Positions 50,481 to 59,899 of a DNA stretch of 64,000 nucleotides are shown one piece after another (position 1 is the first letter of the stretch; every line of letters starts with the position of its first letter). The stretch comes from Actinomadura sp. K4S16. GTDB taxonomy: Bacteria > Actinomycetota > Actinomycetes > Streptosporangiales > Streptosporangiaceae. The notes under the pieces were generated by a model, which saw only the letters and a program-made list of their open reading frames with translations, ran no database searches and was not told the DNA's origin. The DNA lies in NCBI RefSeq assembly GCF_008327685.1, contig NZ_BDDE01000014.1, positions 62,001 to 126,000 on the forward strand, in the 5' to 3' direction. The position numbers and the translations under genes were made by a program.

Positions 50481-50914
50481 AAGCCGTCCCGAAGGCCCGG
50501 CGAACACGACTTCCCGCCGGATGAACGGGGGCTCGCACCCGAGGCGGCTCCCGATGGGCTGAATCCGGCGACGCATCGGCGCGCCCCCGGGGCAGGATCG
50601 GTCGCATGAAGAACGCCGCGGACAGGCAGATACCCGGCTACCTCGACCAAGTCGGACCCGGGTTCCGGGAGTGGATCAGGACGCTCTGCCCCGACCACGC
50701 CCCGCCGCGCTAGAGCGGCCGGGCTCAAGCGTCCGGTCCCAGGGGCACCGCACGACCGGAGGCTTCACCCGGACGTGAGGGAGAGCGACCTCGGCCGGTG
50801 TCGCAGATCACACGAGCGGCCTGTCAGACGGACGGGGCCGCCGGTGTCTTGTGTGCGTCAGGAAGCCCGCGGACGATCCGCGCGGCACTCCCCTCCACGA
50901 GTGAGGACGAAGTC
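50481..50914. other. Intergenic, possible short ORF at 50606-50713
   Basis: 434 bases with one small candidate, a 35-codon frame starting MKNAADRQIPGYLDQVG and rich in charged residues. It has no ribosome site and no recognised relatives. It should include the promoter for the MFS gene. Confidence 0.3.
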
Positions 50915-52459
50915 ATGGCGACCACCAAGGCGCCCCCGCCGACCGCATCGCGCCGCTGGGCCGCGCTGCTGTTCATCGGCCTGGCCCAGCTAATGATCAT
51001 TCTGGACGGCACCGTGGTGAACATCGCGCTGCCCTCGATCCAGCGCGACCTGCAGATCTCCGACGGCGACCGGCAGTGGATCATCACCGCGTACACGCTG
51101 GCGTTCGGCAGCCTGCTGCTGCTCGGCGGCCGGATCGCCGACTACACCGGCCGCAAGCGGGTCTTCCTGATCGCCCTGCTCGGTTTCGCCGGCGCGTCGG
51201 CGCTCGGCGGCGCGGCGTCCGACTTCGAACTGCTGCTGGCCGCCCGCGCCCTCCAGGGCGGGTTCGGCGCACTGCTCGGTCCGTCCGCGCTGTCGCTGCT
51301 CACCGTGACGTTCAGCGAGCCGAAGGAGCGCGCCAAGGCGTTCGGCATCTGGGGCGCCATCGCCGCCGCGGGCGGCGCGATCGGGCTGCTGGCCGGCGGA
51401 GCGCTGACCGACTACCTGGACTGGCGCTGGTGCCTGTACATCAACATCCCGATCGCGGCGGTCGCGGCGGTCGGCGGATTCGCCATCCTCACCGAGTCGC
51501 GGCGCCCGGGCCGGGCCCGCTTCGACGTCCCCGGCGTGCTGGCGGTCACCGGCGGCCTGGTCGCGATCGTCTACGGCACCAGCCGCGCCGAGTCCGACGG
51601 CTGGGACTCGGCGAAGGTCATCGGCCTGCTGGCGGCCGGCGCGGCGCTGCTCGCCGTGTTCGCCCTCATCGAGAGCCGCGTGGCGCAGCCGCTGCTGCCG
51701 CTGCGCGTCGTCGCCCACCGCACCCGCGGCGGCGCCTACCTCGCCGTCGGCATGGCCGTCATCGGCATGTTCGGGGCGTTCCTCTTCCTGACCTACTTCA
51801 TGCAGGTCGTCAAGGGGTACTCCCCGATCAGGACGGGCGTGGGCTTCCTGCCGATGACCACGGCGGTGCTGGTGTCGGCCGGCGGGCTCACCACCCGGAT
51901 GCTGCCCCGCGTCCCGCCGCGTGCGCTGATCGTCCCCGGCATGCTCATCAGCGCCTGCGGCATGCTCTGGACGCTCACCCTGGACCCCGGCACCTCCTAC
52001 ACGTCCGGCGTGCTGGTCGCGCAGCTCCTGCTCGGCTTCGGAGCGGGCATGATCATGCCCGTGGCCCTCAACTACGCCACCCACGGCGTCGAGCAGGGCG
52101 ACTCCGGCATCGCCTCGGCGAGCGTCAACACCGCGCAGCAGATCGGCGGCTCGATCGGCATCGCGCTGCTCAACACCATCGCCACCAGCGCCACCGCGGA
52201 CTACCTGGCCACGCACGCCCGGCACGGCATCAGCCCGGACGTCGCCAAGCGGGCACTGGTGGAGGGCTTCGGGGCGGCCGGCGCCTGGTCCGCGGGGATC
52301 ATGATCGTCGGTGCGCTGATCGTCGGCATCCTGATGAACACCCCGCGCCCCGAGCACCAGCCCGTCGCCGAGGACGGGACTGTCGCCGACGACCAGCCCG
52401 TTCCCGAGGACGCGGGAGCGCCGGACCTGTCGGCAGGAACCCCCGCTCACAGCGTCTGA
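50915..52459 (+). CDS. DHA2-type MFS multidrug exporter
   Basis: 514 residues, 14 helices. LDGTVVNIALPSIQRDLQIS (motif D1), GGRIADYTGRKRVF (motif A) and GPSALSLLTVTF with the GGAIGLLAGGALTDYLDWRWCLYINIP motif C identify the drug:H+ antiporter-2 family. ATG at 50915 with GAGGAC upstream. No regulator is adjacent. The last 45 residues are acidic and cytoplasmic. Confidence 0.92.
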   Translation: MATTKAPPPTASRRWAALLFIGLAQLMIILDGTVVNIALPSIQRDLQISDGDRQWIITAYTLAFGSLLLLGGRIADYTGRKRVFLIALLGFAGASALGGAASDFELLLAARALQGGFGALLGPSALSLLTVTFSEPKERAKAFGIWGAIAAAGGAIGLLAGGALTDYLDWRWCLYINIPIAAVAAVGGFAILTESRRPGRARFDVPGVLAVTGGLVAIVYGTSRAESDGWDSAKVIGLLAAGAALLAVFALIESRVAQPLLPLRVVAHRTRGGAYLAVGMAVIGMFGAFLFLTYFMQVVKGYSPIRTGVGFLPMTTAVLVSAGGLTTRMLPRVPPRALIVPGMLISACGMLWTLTLDPGTSYTSGVLVAQLLLGFGAGMIMPVALNYATHGVEQGDSGIASASVNTAQQIGGSIGIALLNTIATSATADYLATHARHGISPDVAKRALVEGFGAAGAWSAGIMIVGALIVGILMNTPRPEHQPVAEDGTVADDQPVPEDAGAPDLSAGTPAHSV

Positions 52460-52688
52460 CCAGCCGGAACCACGACCGCCGACCGGCCGCCTCAGACCAC
52501 GGGCAGAAGCCCGAGGACCATGAGCCCGGCCGTCGGCGGCCCGGCCGCGGCGATGGTGGGGGGCTGCGGTGAGGCCGTCGATGGAAGCGAGGCCGGGGGT
52601 GGGCGCACCACCGGGGCGGCGCACCTCGTCCCGCCGGACGCACCCGGAGTTTCGGCGGCACTGCCGAGACGTCCCCGGGCGCAGGGGC

Positions 52689-53375
52689 TCATCCGGGGTC
52701 TGCGGTGGGGGGACGGCCGCGGAGGTAGGTCAGGACGGCGAGGACCCTGCGGTGCGTGTCGTCGGTCTGGGGCAGGTCGAGCTTGGCCAGGATGCTGCGG
52801 ACGTGCTTGCCCACGGTCGCGTCGGTGACGACCAGCCGCCGGGCGATGGCGGCGTTGGAGTGCCCTTCGGCGATCAGGGCGAGCACCTCGTGCTCGCGCG
52901 GGGACAGCGCCGCGAGCGGGTCCCGGCGGCGGCCGAGGAGCTGCCGGATGACCTTGGGGTCCACGACCGTCCCGCCGTCGAGCACCTGGCGCAGCGCGGC
53001 GACGAAGTCGGCGACGTCCACCACCCGGTCCTTGAGCAGATAGCCGACCCGGCGGCCGTCGCCGGAGTCCAGCAGGTCGGCGGCGTAGCTCAGCTCGACG
53101 TACTGGCTGAGCGCCACCACCGCGAGACCCGGGTCGGCGCGGCGCAGCCGCACGGCGGCGCGCAGGCCCTCGTCGGAGAAGTCCGGCGGCATCCGGATGT
53201 CGGTGACGACGAGGTCGGGCCGGTGCTCGGCGACGGCCGCGAGCAGGGCCTCGGCGTCGTCGACGGCGGCGACGACGCCGAAGCCGAACCTGGCCAGCAG
53301 CCCGGCCAGCCCCTCCCGGAGCAGGACGCCGTCCTCGGCGAGGACTACCCGGACGGCGGTCGGATCGGTTCGCAA
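52689..53375 (-). CDS. NarL/LuxR-type response regulator
   Basis: 228 residues. Receiver domain with VVLAEDGVLLREGL (acidic pair), LVVTDIRMP (phosphoacceptor Asp at about 56) and YLLKD. C-terminal LuxR HTH is LSPREHEVLALIAEGHSNAAIARRLVVTDATVGKHVRSILAKL. TTG at 53375 or GTG a few codons later begins translation, overlapping the kinase end by 31 bases. Confidence 0.9.
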   Translation of the reverse strand: MRTDPTAVRVVLAEDGVLLREGLAGLLARFGFGVVAAVDDAEALLAAVAEHRPDLVVTDIRMPPDFSDEGLRAAVRLRRADPGLAVVALSQYVELSYAADLLDSGDGRRVGYLLKDRVVDVADFVAALRQVLDGGTVVDPKVIRQLLGRRRDPLAALSPREHEVLALIAEGHSNAAIARRLVVTDATVGKHVRSILAKLDLPQTDDTHRRVLAVLTYLRGRPPTADPG

Positions 53376-54736
53376 GGGAGCTCCACACGGACGAGGGTCG
53401 GGCCCCCGGCGGGGCTCGACACGAGAAGTCTGCCGTCGATGACCGCCACCCGGTCGGCGAGGCCGGTCAGCCCGGTGCCCCGGGCCGGGTCGGCGCCGCC
53501 CGCGCCGTCGTCGGTGACCTCCACGGTGAGGACGCCGCCGGTTACGCGCGCGACCACCGCGGCCCGGTCGGCGCCGCTGTGCTTGGCGGCGTTGGTGAGC
53601 GCCTCGGCGGCGGCGAAGTAGGCCGTGCTCTCGACCTGGCGGGGCGGCCGCCCGGGCAGGTCGGCCTCGACGGTGACCGCGAGCGGGGACCGGTCGGCCA
53701 GCTCGCCCAGCGCCGCCGCCAGGCCCCGGTCGGTGAGGACGCGGGGATGGATGCCGTGGACGAGTTCCCGCAGCTCGGTCATGAGCCGTTTGGCCTCGTC
53801 ATGGGCGTCCGCGACGCTGTCGGCCGCCGGGGACCCGGGCGGCAGGTCCACGCGGGCGATCCCGAGCTTCAGGGTGAGTGAGAGCAGCCGCTGCTGGGCG
53901 CCGTCATGCAGGTCGCGCTCGATGCGGCGGCGCTCCGCCTCGAACGCGTCGACCAGCCGGGCCCGGGAGCGCGCCACCTCGACCAGCTCGGCCTGGAGCC
54001 GTTCCCCGGAGCCGTGGCGCAGCAGCGCCCGCGCGAGCGCGCCCTGCGCGGCGGCGGCCAGGGACAGCAGGTACGGGACGGCGGGCAGGAGCACCAGCCC
54101 CGCGACCGCATAGGGCAGCGCGTCCGCCGGAGTGGCGAGCCGCACCGGACCGAGCACCATCGGGCCGTCGCCGCCGAGCAGGATCAGCGGGGCGGCCACG
54201 GCGCCGAACTGGAAGGCCAGCACGGACATCAGCGCCGCGTACAGGACGGGAACGGCGGCGGACAGCAGCAGGAAGTAGCCGAGCGCGCGCCAGGTGACCG
54301 GCTCTGTGTAGCGAGTGCGGAACCACGGCAGAACGCCATGCTCGGGCGGCCGCCGATGCCCGGGGCCCGCCGGACGGACGTCCACCAGCCGGAGCCGTCG
54401 CCGTTCCAGCCCGGTCAGCGGGATGGTCGCCGCCGGACCGAGCCCGGCGATCAGCAGGAGGCCGATGGCGGCCGGCAGCGCCCGCTCGCCGAGGGCGGCG
54501 TCCGAGGTGGCGGCCAGGAGCAGCGGCATGCCGAGCAGTACCAGCGGCAGGCCTGCCGCGACCACGACCGGCACGGTCGAGAGCAGGTAGCCGGCGGCGC
54601 GCCAGGGCCAGGCCGTCAGGAGGAACCCGCGGCGTCCCATCGCGGCCAGCAGAGTGGGCGGCGGGGCGGGCGGAGGAGTGGCCGACCGGGTGGCCGACGG
54701 GGTGGCCGACGGGGTGGGCGGCGGGTCGTTCGGCAC
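53345..54736 (-). CDS. Sensor histidine kinase (HisKA_3)
   Basis: 463 residues. Membrane sensor with helices in two groups (about 40-110 and 150-235), then HisKA_3 with FEAERRRIERDLHDGAQQRLLSLTL (phosphorylated His in RDLHDGAQQ, near 278), and HATPase with EALTNAAKHSGA and DDGAGG..GTGLTGLADRV. The sensor half matches the family common next to ABC export loci. The N-terminus has a short PSATPSATRSATPP repeat. GTG start. Confidence 0.9.
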   Translation of the reverse strand: MPNDPPPTPSATPSATRSATPPPAPPPTLLAAMGRRGFLLTAWPWRAAGYLLSTVPVVVAAGLPLVLLGMPLLLAATSDAALGERALPAAIGLLLIAGLGPAATIPLTGLERRRLRLVDVRPAGPGHRRPPEHGVLPWFRTRYTEPVTWRALGYFLLLSAAVPVLYAALMSVLAFQFGAVAAPLILLGGDGPMVLGPVRLATPADALPYAVAGLVLLPAVPYLLSLAAAAQGALARALLRHGSGERLQAELVEVARSRARLVDAFEAERRRIERDLHDGAQQRLLSLTLKLGIARVDLPPGSPAADSVADAHDEAKRLMTELRELVHGIHPRVLTDRGLAAALGELADRSPLAVTVEADLPGRPPRQVESTAYFAAAEALTNAAKHSGADRAAVVARVTGGVLTVEVTDDGAGGADPARGTGLTGLADRVAVIDGRLLVSSPAGGPTLVRVELPCEPIRPPSG

Positions 54737-54862
54737 AGGCGTACGGTAACCGACCCCGCCGCCTGCCCGGCCCGGACGAACGCCGAGGTAGTGCCAGCCA
54801 TACCTCCAAGTTGGTGGACCACCGTGATGCGCTCGGCGGGGCCCCGGCGGTGGGATCGAAGC

Positions 54863-56200
54863 ATGATACGAAAGCTTCCCGCCCGGGTCGCCGCGCCCCT
54901 TGCCGGCCTCACCGCCGCTGCCCTGGTCGGCGGGCTCGGATACGTCTGGCCCCGTCCCGCTCCCGCCGCGGCACAGCCTGTGTCATACGGGCCTGCGTCC
55001 CAGCGGGCGGCGTCCTTCAAGACCACGGGCTGGTCGCAGAGCTGGGGCGCGGCGATGCAGCGTCCGATCGCCGGCGGCGAGGACGAGGGGCCGAACTGGT
55101 CGGTGGAAGGCTTCGGCGACCATTCGCTGCGCCAGGTCGTCCGGCTGAGTGCGGGCGGGACGAAGGTGCGGATCCGGCTGTCCAACCGGTACGGGACCCG
55201 GCCGCTGCGGGTCGCCGGTGCGGCCGTCGCCCGGTCGGCGGGCGGCGCCCAGGCGTGGCCGGGAACCACGGTGCCGCTGAGCTTCGCCGGGGCACGGTCC
55301 GCCACCGTGACACCGGGCGGCGAGATCGCCAGCGATCCGGTGCCGCTGGCCACCGCGCCGCTGGAGAAGCTCGCGGTCACGCTGCGGTTCCCCGGCTCGA
55401 CGGGACCCGCGACGTTCCACCGCTTCACCACCCAGCCCGCCTACCGCGCCTCCGGCGACCACCTGTCCGACGTGGGCGCCGACGCCTACACCACCTCGAC
55501 CGACGCGCTGTACTACCTGACCGGCGTAGAGATCACCAACGGCAACAACAGAACCGGCGGGGGCACGGTGGTCGCCTTCGGGGACTCGCTCATCGACGGG
55601 GTCGGAGCCGCGCCCGGTGCCGACGCGCGGCTGCCGGACGCGCTGGCCGAGCGCCTCGCCGCCGCCCGCAGCCCGCTCGCCGTCGTGAACGCGGGCATCG
55701 GCGGGAACCGGCTGCGCTACGACTCGGCATGCGCCGGGGAGAAGGCCACCGCCCGGTTCGCCCGCGACGTCCTGGACCGTCCCGGCGTGCGAGCGGTGAT
55801 CGTCCACCTGGGTGCCAACGACATCCGCGTCACCCCCGGCGACCCGTGCCTGCGACCGGGCGGGCCGGCGACCGCCGCGCAGGTCATCGACGCCCAGCGG
55901 CGACTGGTCCGCGCCGCCCGCGCCCGCGGCCTGACCGTCATCGGGACGACCATCCTGCCGATGAAGGGCGCCCTGTTCCCGGTGTGGACGCCGCAGGTGG
56001 AGAAGGAGCGCGACGCAGTCAACCACTGGATCCGGACCAGCGGCGCATACGACGCCGTCCTGGACGCCGACCGCATCATGTCCGACCCCGCCGACCCGGA
56101 CCGTCCCCGCCTCTCGTACGTGTACCAGGACGGACTGCACCCCAACGACGCGGGCTACCAGGCTCTGGCGCGCGGCATCGACCTGCGGGTCCTGCGATGA
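54863..56200 (+). CDS. Secreted SGNH/GDSL hydrolase
   Basis: 445 residues. Signal peptide (PARVAAPLAGLTAAALVGGLGYVWPRPAPAAA). An N-terminal beta domain (VRLSAGGTKVRIRLSNRYGTRPLRV) precedes the hydrolase with GDSLIDGVG (nucleophile Ser), NAGIGGNRL, HLGANDIR and DGLHPNDAGYQ (Asp/His). Such enzymes deacylate sugars or lipids outside the cell. The ABC ATPase starts within its last codons, so they share an mRNA. Confidence 0.88.
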   Translation: MIRKLPARVAAPLAGLTAAALVGGLGYVWPRPAPAAAQPVSYGPASQRAASFKTTGWSQSWGAAMQRPIAGGEDEGPNWSVEGFGDHSLRQVVRLSAGGTKVRIRLSNRYGTRPLRVAGAAVARSAGGAQAWPGTTVPLSFAGARSATVTPGGEIASDPVPLATAPLEKLAVTLRFPGSTGPATFHRFTTQPAYRASGDHLSDVGADAYTTSTDALYYLTGVEITNGNNRTGGGTVVAFGDSLIDGVGAAPGADARLPDALAERLAAARSPLAVVNAGIGGNRLRYDSACAGEKATARFARDVLDRPGVRAVIVHLGANDIRVTPGDPCLRPGGPATAAQVIDAQRRLVRAARARGLTVIGTTILPMKGALFPVWTPQVEKERDAVNHWIRTSGAYDAVLDADRIMSDPADPDRPRLSYVYQDGLHPNDAGYQALARGIDLRVLR

Positions 56201-56955
56201 CGGCTCCCGCCCTCGCGCATCCCGCCGTCCCGGTCGCGCCGGTGCAGCTGCACCAGGTGAGCAGGCATTACGGGACGGGCGAGGCGCGGGTGCAGGCGCT
56301 GGCCGACGTCAGCGTGACCTTCCCCGCCGGTTCGTGGACCGCCGTGATGGGCCCCTCGGGCTCAGGAAAGTCGACCTTGCTGCACTGCGCCGCGGGCCTG
56401 GACCGGGTGACGTCCGGGCGCGTCCTGCTCGCCGGGCAGGACGTCACCCATGCCACCGACGCGACGCTGACCGGGCTGCGGCGCCGCGCCGTGGGGTTCG
56501 TCTTCCAGAACTTCAACCTGATCGGCGCGCTCACCGCCGAGCAGAACGTCGCACTTCCGCTGAAGCTCGCGGGTGCCCGGCCGTCGCGCCAGGTCGTGCG
56601 GGCCGCCCTCGCCGAAGTGGGCCTGGCCGACCGCGCGCGGCACCGTCCGCGCGAGCTGTCGGGCGGGCAGCAGCAGCGGGTGGCGATCGCGCGCGCGATG
56701 GCGACGCGGCCTTCGGTGCTGTTCGCGGACGAGCCCACCGGGGCCCTGGACACCGGCTCGGCCCGCACCGTCCTGCGGCTGCTGCGCCGCATGGTCGACA
56801 CCGCCGGGCAGACCGTCGTGATGGTCACCCACGACCCGGTCGCGGCGGCGAGCGCCGACGCGGTCGTGTTCCTGTCGGACGGGCGGATCGCCGACCGGCT
56901 GGCGCGTCCGTCCGCCGCGCAGGTCGCCGAACGGCTCACACGGTTGGAGGGCTGA
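56197..56955 (+). CDS. MacB/LolD-type ABC ATPase
   Basis: 252 residues. Walker A VMGPSGSGKSTLLHCAAGLD, Q-loop FQNFNLI, signature LSGGQQQRVAIARAMA, Walker B VLFADEPTGALD and VTHD switch. Belongs to the FtsE/LolD/MacB branch that powers FtsX-like permeases without moving the substrate across the membrane by itself. ATG overlaps the hydrolase stop (ATGA). Confidence 0.93.
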   Translation: MTAPALAHPAVPVAPVQLHQVSRHYGTGEARVQALADVSVTFPAGSWTAVMGPSGSGKSTLLHCAAGLDRVTSGRVLLAGQDVTHATDATLTGLRRRAVGFVFQNFNLIGALTAEQNVALPLKLAGARPSRQVVRAALAEVGLADRARHRPRELSGGQQQRVAIARAMATRPSVLFADEPTGALDTGSARTVLRLLRRMVDTAGQTVVMVTHDPVAAASADAVVFLSDGRIADRLARPSAAQVAERLTRLEG

Positions 56956-56958
56956 CGC

Positions 56959-58890
56959 GTGCTGCGCATCTCCTCCGGCACCGTCCGGGACCGCTGGCCG
57001 CTGTTCGCCGGGGCCCTGCTGACCGTCTCGCTGGGCGTGGCGCTGGTGCAGTCGTCGGTGCTCGTGCTGGTCTCGACGGGCGAGCCGAAGATCCCGCCGG
57101 GCGCGTCCGGACGGACGGCCGAGCAGATCCGGGAGGGGTACGTCGGGGCCGCCACACTGCTCGGCATGGCCACGCCGCTGGCGATGTTCCTGGCGGTGTT
57201 CATCGTGGGCTCGACGTTCGCCTTCGCCGTGGAGCAGCGGCGCAAGGACCTGGCCCTGCTGCGCATGCTCGGCGGAAGCCGTCCCCAACTGGTGAGGCTG
57301 CTTCTGGGCGAAGCGTTCCTGCTGGGGCTGGTCGGGAGCTTCTTCGGCATTCTGCTGGGCGTGCCGGGCACGTGGGCGCAGGCCCGGTTGCTGATCTGGA
57401 TCGGGCTGCTTCCGCGTGACTTCTCCGCGCACTGGTCCCCCGGGGTCCTGCTGCTGTCGCCGAGCGTGGGGATCGGCGTCGCGGTCTTCGGGGTCCTGTC
57501 GGCGTCCTACCGGGCGGCCCGGGTCCGTCCGCTGGACGCGTTGCGGGACGCCCCGCGCGCGGCCCGGGTGATGACCGTCGGCCGCTGGCTGTCCGGGGTG
57601 TCGTCGCTCGCGCTGACGGTCGCGCTGGTCACGGCCGGGCACGGCGCGGACCTGCTCGGTGCCCTGCTGATCGCCATGGCCGTGTCGGTCTTCGGGTCGA
57701 TCGCGCTCAGCGCGCTGAGCCCCCTCGCCGTCCCGCTGGTCGGCCGGATGCTCGGGACGGTGCTGCGCGCCGGCGTGCTCGGGGAACTGGCGCAGGCGAA
57801 CCTGCGCGACGCGGTACGGCGCAGCGCCTCGACGGCCGCGCCGCTCATCGTCCTGGTCGGCCTGCTGGTCGGCCTGACCGGCGCGCTGAACTCGCTGGCC
57901 CGGGCCACCGGCGCGGACCTCGAACGGACCACCGCCGCCGACCTGGTGGTCACCTCGAACGGGGCGGCCGCCGCCCGGATCCCGCAGGTCCCGGGCGTCG
58001 CACTGGCGTCCCCGCAGAGCCAGGTGGAGATGTCGGTGACGTCCCGGCACCGCGTGGAAGGCCGTTCCTACCGGCAGACCCATCACTCGGGGATCACCGC
58101 CGTGGACGCCGCCGCGTACCGTCGCACCCACCGCCTCACCCTCCGCTCCGGTTCCCTGGACGCGCTGCACGGCCGCACCATCGCGATCGGCCCCCGGCTG
58201 GCCGCCGAAGGCGTCCGCAGCGGCACCGTCACGGCACGGATCGGCTCGCGCAAGGTCAAGCTCCGCACGGTCGCGCGCCTGCCGGAAGTCCTGGAGAACG
58301 GCAGCGACAACTTCCTGGTGCCGCGCGACCTCGTCCCCGCCGAGATGCTCGCGGAAGCGCCCACCGAGACCTTGGTGCAGGTCACCCCCGGCATGTCACC
58401 GGCTGAGGTCGCCGCACGCATCCTCGCCGCCGAGGGCGGCGAGGTGCGCACCCTTCACCAGTGGGCCGACGCCAGGGTGGCGGACCAGCAGCGCGGCACC
58501 ATGGGGATCATGGCCGTCCTGATGGGCATGTCCGGCCTGTACGCGGCCATCGCGGTCATCAACGCCGTCGTGATCGCCGCCGCCGAACGCCGCACCGAGT
58601 TCGCCGTCGCCCGCGCCACCGGCCTGACCCGCGCCCAGGTCGTCCGGATGGCCGCCATCGAGTCGGCCGCCGTCACGTTCATCGGCTTGTCCTTGGGGGC
58701 TTTGGTCGCGGCAGGGGCTTTGGCGGGCTTCTTCCCAGAGACCCAAGGCGTCCGCATCCTCTCCGTCCCCTGGACCCTCCTAGCCCTGCTGACCACGGCT
58801 TCCCTTCTCGTCACCCCCGCGACCGCCGCCCTGACCGCCCTCGCCGCTACAAGACCGTCCCCCACGGCTCTGGTCGCCGCCCGCGAATAG
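56959..58890 (+). CDS. FtsX-like ABC permease
   Basis: 643 residues. Two FtsX modules: the first around PLAMFLAVFIVGSTFAFAVEQRRKDLALLRMLGGSRPQLVRLLLGEAF, the second in GIMAVLMGMSGLYAAIAVINAVVIAAAERRTEFAVARATGLTRAQVVRMAAIES. A ~200-residue external domain lies between. Partner of the preceding ATPase, with the SGNH hydrolase and the kinase/regulator nearby possibly forming a BceAB-like sensing and detoxification set (inference). GTG start four bases after the ATPase stop. Confidence 0.88.
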   Translation: MLRISSGTVRDRWPLFAGALLTVSLGVALVQSSVLVLVSTGEPKIPPGASGRTAEQIREGYVGAATLLGMATPLAMFLAVFIVGSTFAFAVEQRRKDLALLRMLGGSRPQLVRLLLGEAFLLGLVGSFFGILLGVPGTWAQARLLIWIGLLPRDFSAHWSPGVLLLSPSVGIGVAVFGVLSASYRAARVRPLDALRDAPRAARVMTVGRWLSGVSSLALTVALVTAGHGADLLGALLIAMAVSVFGSIALSALSPLAVPLVGRMLGTVLRAGVLGELAQANLRDAVRRSASTAAPLIVLVGLLVGLTGALNSLARATGADLERTTAADLVVTSNGAAAARIPQVPGVALASPQSQVEMSVTSRHRVEGRSYRQTHHSGITAVDAAAYRRTHRLTLRSGSLDALHGRTIAIGPRLAAEGVRSGTVTARIGSRKVKLRTVARLPEVLENGSDNFLVPRDLVPAEMLAEAPTETLVQVTPGMSPAEVAARILAAEGGEVRTLHQWADARVADQQRGTMGIMAVLMGMSGLYAAIAVINAVVIAAAERRTEFAVARATGLTRAQVVRMAAIESAAVTFIGLSLGALVAAGALAGFFPETQGVRILSVPWTLLALLTTASLLVTPATAALTALAATRPSPTALVAARE

Positions 58891-58916
58891 AGCCTCGTTG
58901 AGCCCCGACGCAGGTG

Positions 58917-58955
58917 AAAAAGGGTTTGAGCGAGACGACGCTCCGTTGCTACCTT
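58917..58955 (+). promoter_or_regulatory. WhiB7-like promoter
   Basis: An A5 run (58917-58921) stands three bases before a TTTGAG/TTGAGC -35, with TACCTT as -10 after an 18-base gap. An AT-rich block just upstream of -35 is the published hallmark of WhiB7-activated promoters. Match is by eye. Confidence 0.5.
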
Positions 58956-58995
58956 CGCGGTCGACCGTGAAGAAGTCGCAAGGAGGTGAGGACCC

Positions 58996-59049
58996 GTGAA
59001 CACAGTCACCCATGGGTGCTCCCTCAGCCTGTCACGGTCCGGCGACTGA
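58996..59049 (+). CDS. 17-residue leader peptide
   Basis: GTG at 58996 nine bases after AAGGAGG, the best ribosome site in this region. Short peptide VNTVTHGCSLSLSRSGD with its stop inside hairpin arm A of the following RNA. Its own coding sequence includes the perfect palindrome cacccatgggtg. Leader peptides of this size upstream of antibiotic-response genes work by ribosome stalling. Confidence 0.6.
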   Translation: MNTVTHGCSLSLSRSGD

Positions 59050-59104
59050 CGTCCGGAGTCGCCAGGAGCGCCTGAGATCGAGGCTCTCCTGGAAGGAGAC
59101 TCCG
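59041..59104 (+). promoter_or_regulatory. Alternative RNA hairpins before the GNAT start: likely translational attenuator
   Basis: Mutually exclusive pairings are visible. Arm A ggcgact (59041-59047, end of leader) pairs with agtcgcc (59057-59063). ccaggagcgcct (59062-59073) pairs with aggctctcctgg (59081-59092) with one mismatch. tctcct (59085-59090) pairs with the ribosome-binding aggaga (59094-59099). cggagtc (59054-59060) pairs with gactccg (59098-59104) just before the ATG. No T tract follows, favouring translational control. Confidence 0.6.
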
Positions 59105-59899
59105 ATGGACGCAAAGCCTTCTACATCCGGCCTGAGCGATAACGCCGTGCTGACCACGCGCGTCGCGGACAGGCACTGGCATGCACTGGACGACGACCTG
59201 GTGGTCGGTCGCGGATATGCCGAACACCGGCCCGACGGACGCCTGTTCGTCAGCATCGACGCCTGGCAAGACGCCATCTTCGACCAACTCGCCGAGGCGA
59301 TGCTGGCGGAACTGCCGGCGCCGCTCTACACGGTGGTCGATGAAGCCGACGTCGAACTGACGGCTCGCTGGCAGCGGGCCGGTTTCACCACCCTGCGCCG
59401 CGAGTGGGAGTACGTCGTGCCGACCGACCCGCAGGTCACCGGGCTCGACAAAGTCCTGCCGCCTCCGGGCGTCACGATCGTGCCCGCCGGTCAGGCGGAC
59501 GAGAACCTGCTGCGGGAGGTGGACCGCGCCATCCGCGACGAAGTCGAGTCGACCGTCGGATGGTCGCAGTCGATGCCCGCGGAGGTGCTCCCCCACCCGG
59601 GCGACGACACCATCGTCGACCCGTCGAAGTACGCGGCGGCCGCGGCGCCCGGCCGCTACCTGGGCCTGATCCGGGTGGTGACCGTGCGCCGCCCGCGCAT
59701 CGGGCTGATCGCGGTCCGTGCCGACGAGCAGCGCCGCGGCATCGCGCGGGCACTGCTGGCCCACGCGCTGGGCAAACTGCACGACTCCGGGTTCACCACC
59801 GCCTGGGCCGAGGCCCACGAGTCCAACCGAGCAGCCGTAGCGCTCTTGGAGGACATCGGGGCCCGGCAGGTGGGCAGCAACCTGGAGCTGGTGCGATGA
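59105..59899 (+). CDS. GNAT acetyltransferase coupled to IF-1 paralogue
   Basis: 264 residues. C-terminal GNAT fold with GLIAVRADEQRRGIARALLAHALGKLHDSGF (acetyl-CoA binding Q-R-R-G-I-A, about 199-229) and AEAHESNRAAVALLEDIGARQVG. The N-terminal half (DGRLFVSIDAWQDAIFDQLAEAML, WQRAGFTTLRREWEYVVP) is a second GNAT-like fold. Substrate unknown. GGAAGGAGA ribosome site lies in the hairpin described upstream. Its stop overlaps the IF-1 start (ATGA). A drug- or ribosome-directed role is inferred from leader and neighbour. Confidence 0.85.
   Translation: MDAKPSTSGLSDNAVLTTRVADRHWHALDDDLVVGRGYAEHRPDGRLFVSIDAWQDAIFDQLAEAMLAELPAPLYTVVDEADVELTARWQRAGFTTLRREWEYVVPTDPQVTGLDKVLPPPGVTIVPAGQADENLLREVDRAIRDEVESTVGWSQSMPAEVLPHPGDDTIVDPSKYAAAAAPGRYLGLIRVVTVRRPRIGLIAVRADEQRRGIARALLAHALGKLHDSGFTTAWAEAHESNRAAVALLEDIGARQVGSNLELVR

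Noticed and set aside
49617..50576. Open frame on the minus strand opposite the IS30-HTH/GbsR gene
   Set aside because: The plus strand has recognisable HTH and winged-helix domains. The reverse product has no recognisable features.
50606..50713. Short 35-codon gene
   Set aside because: No ribosome site, no recognised motif and no evident partner. Kept only as a remark in the intergenic entry.
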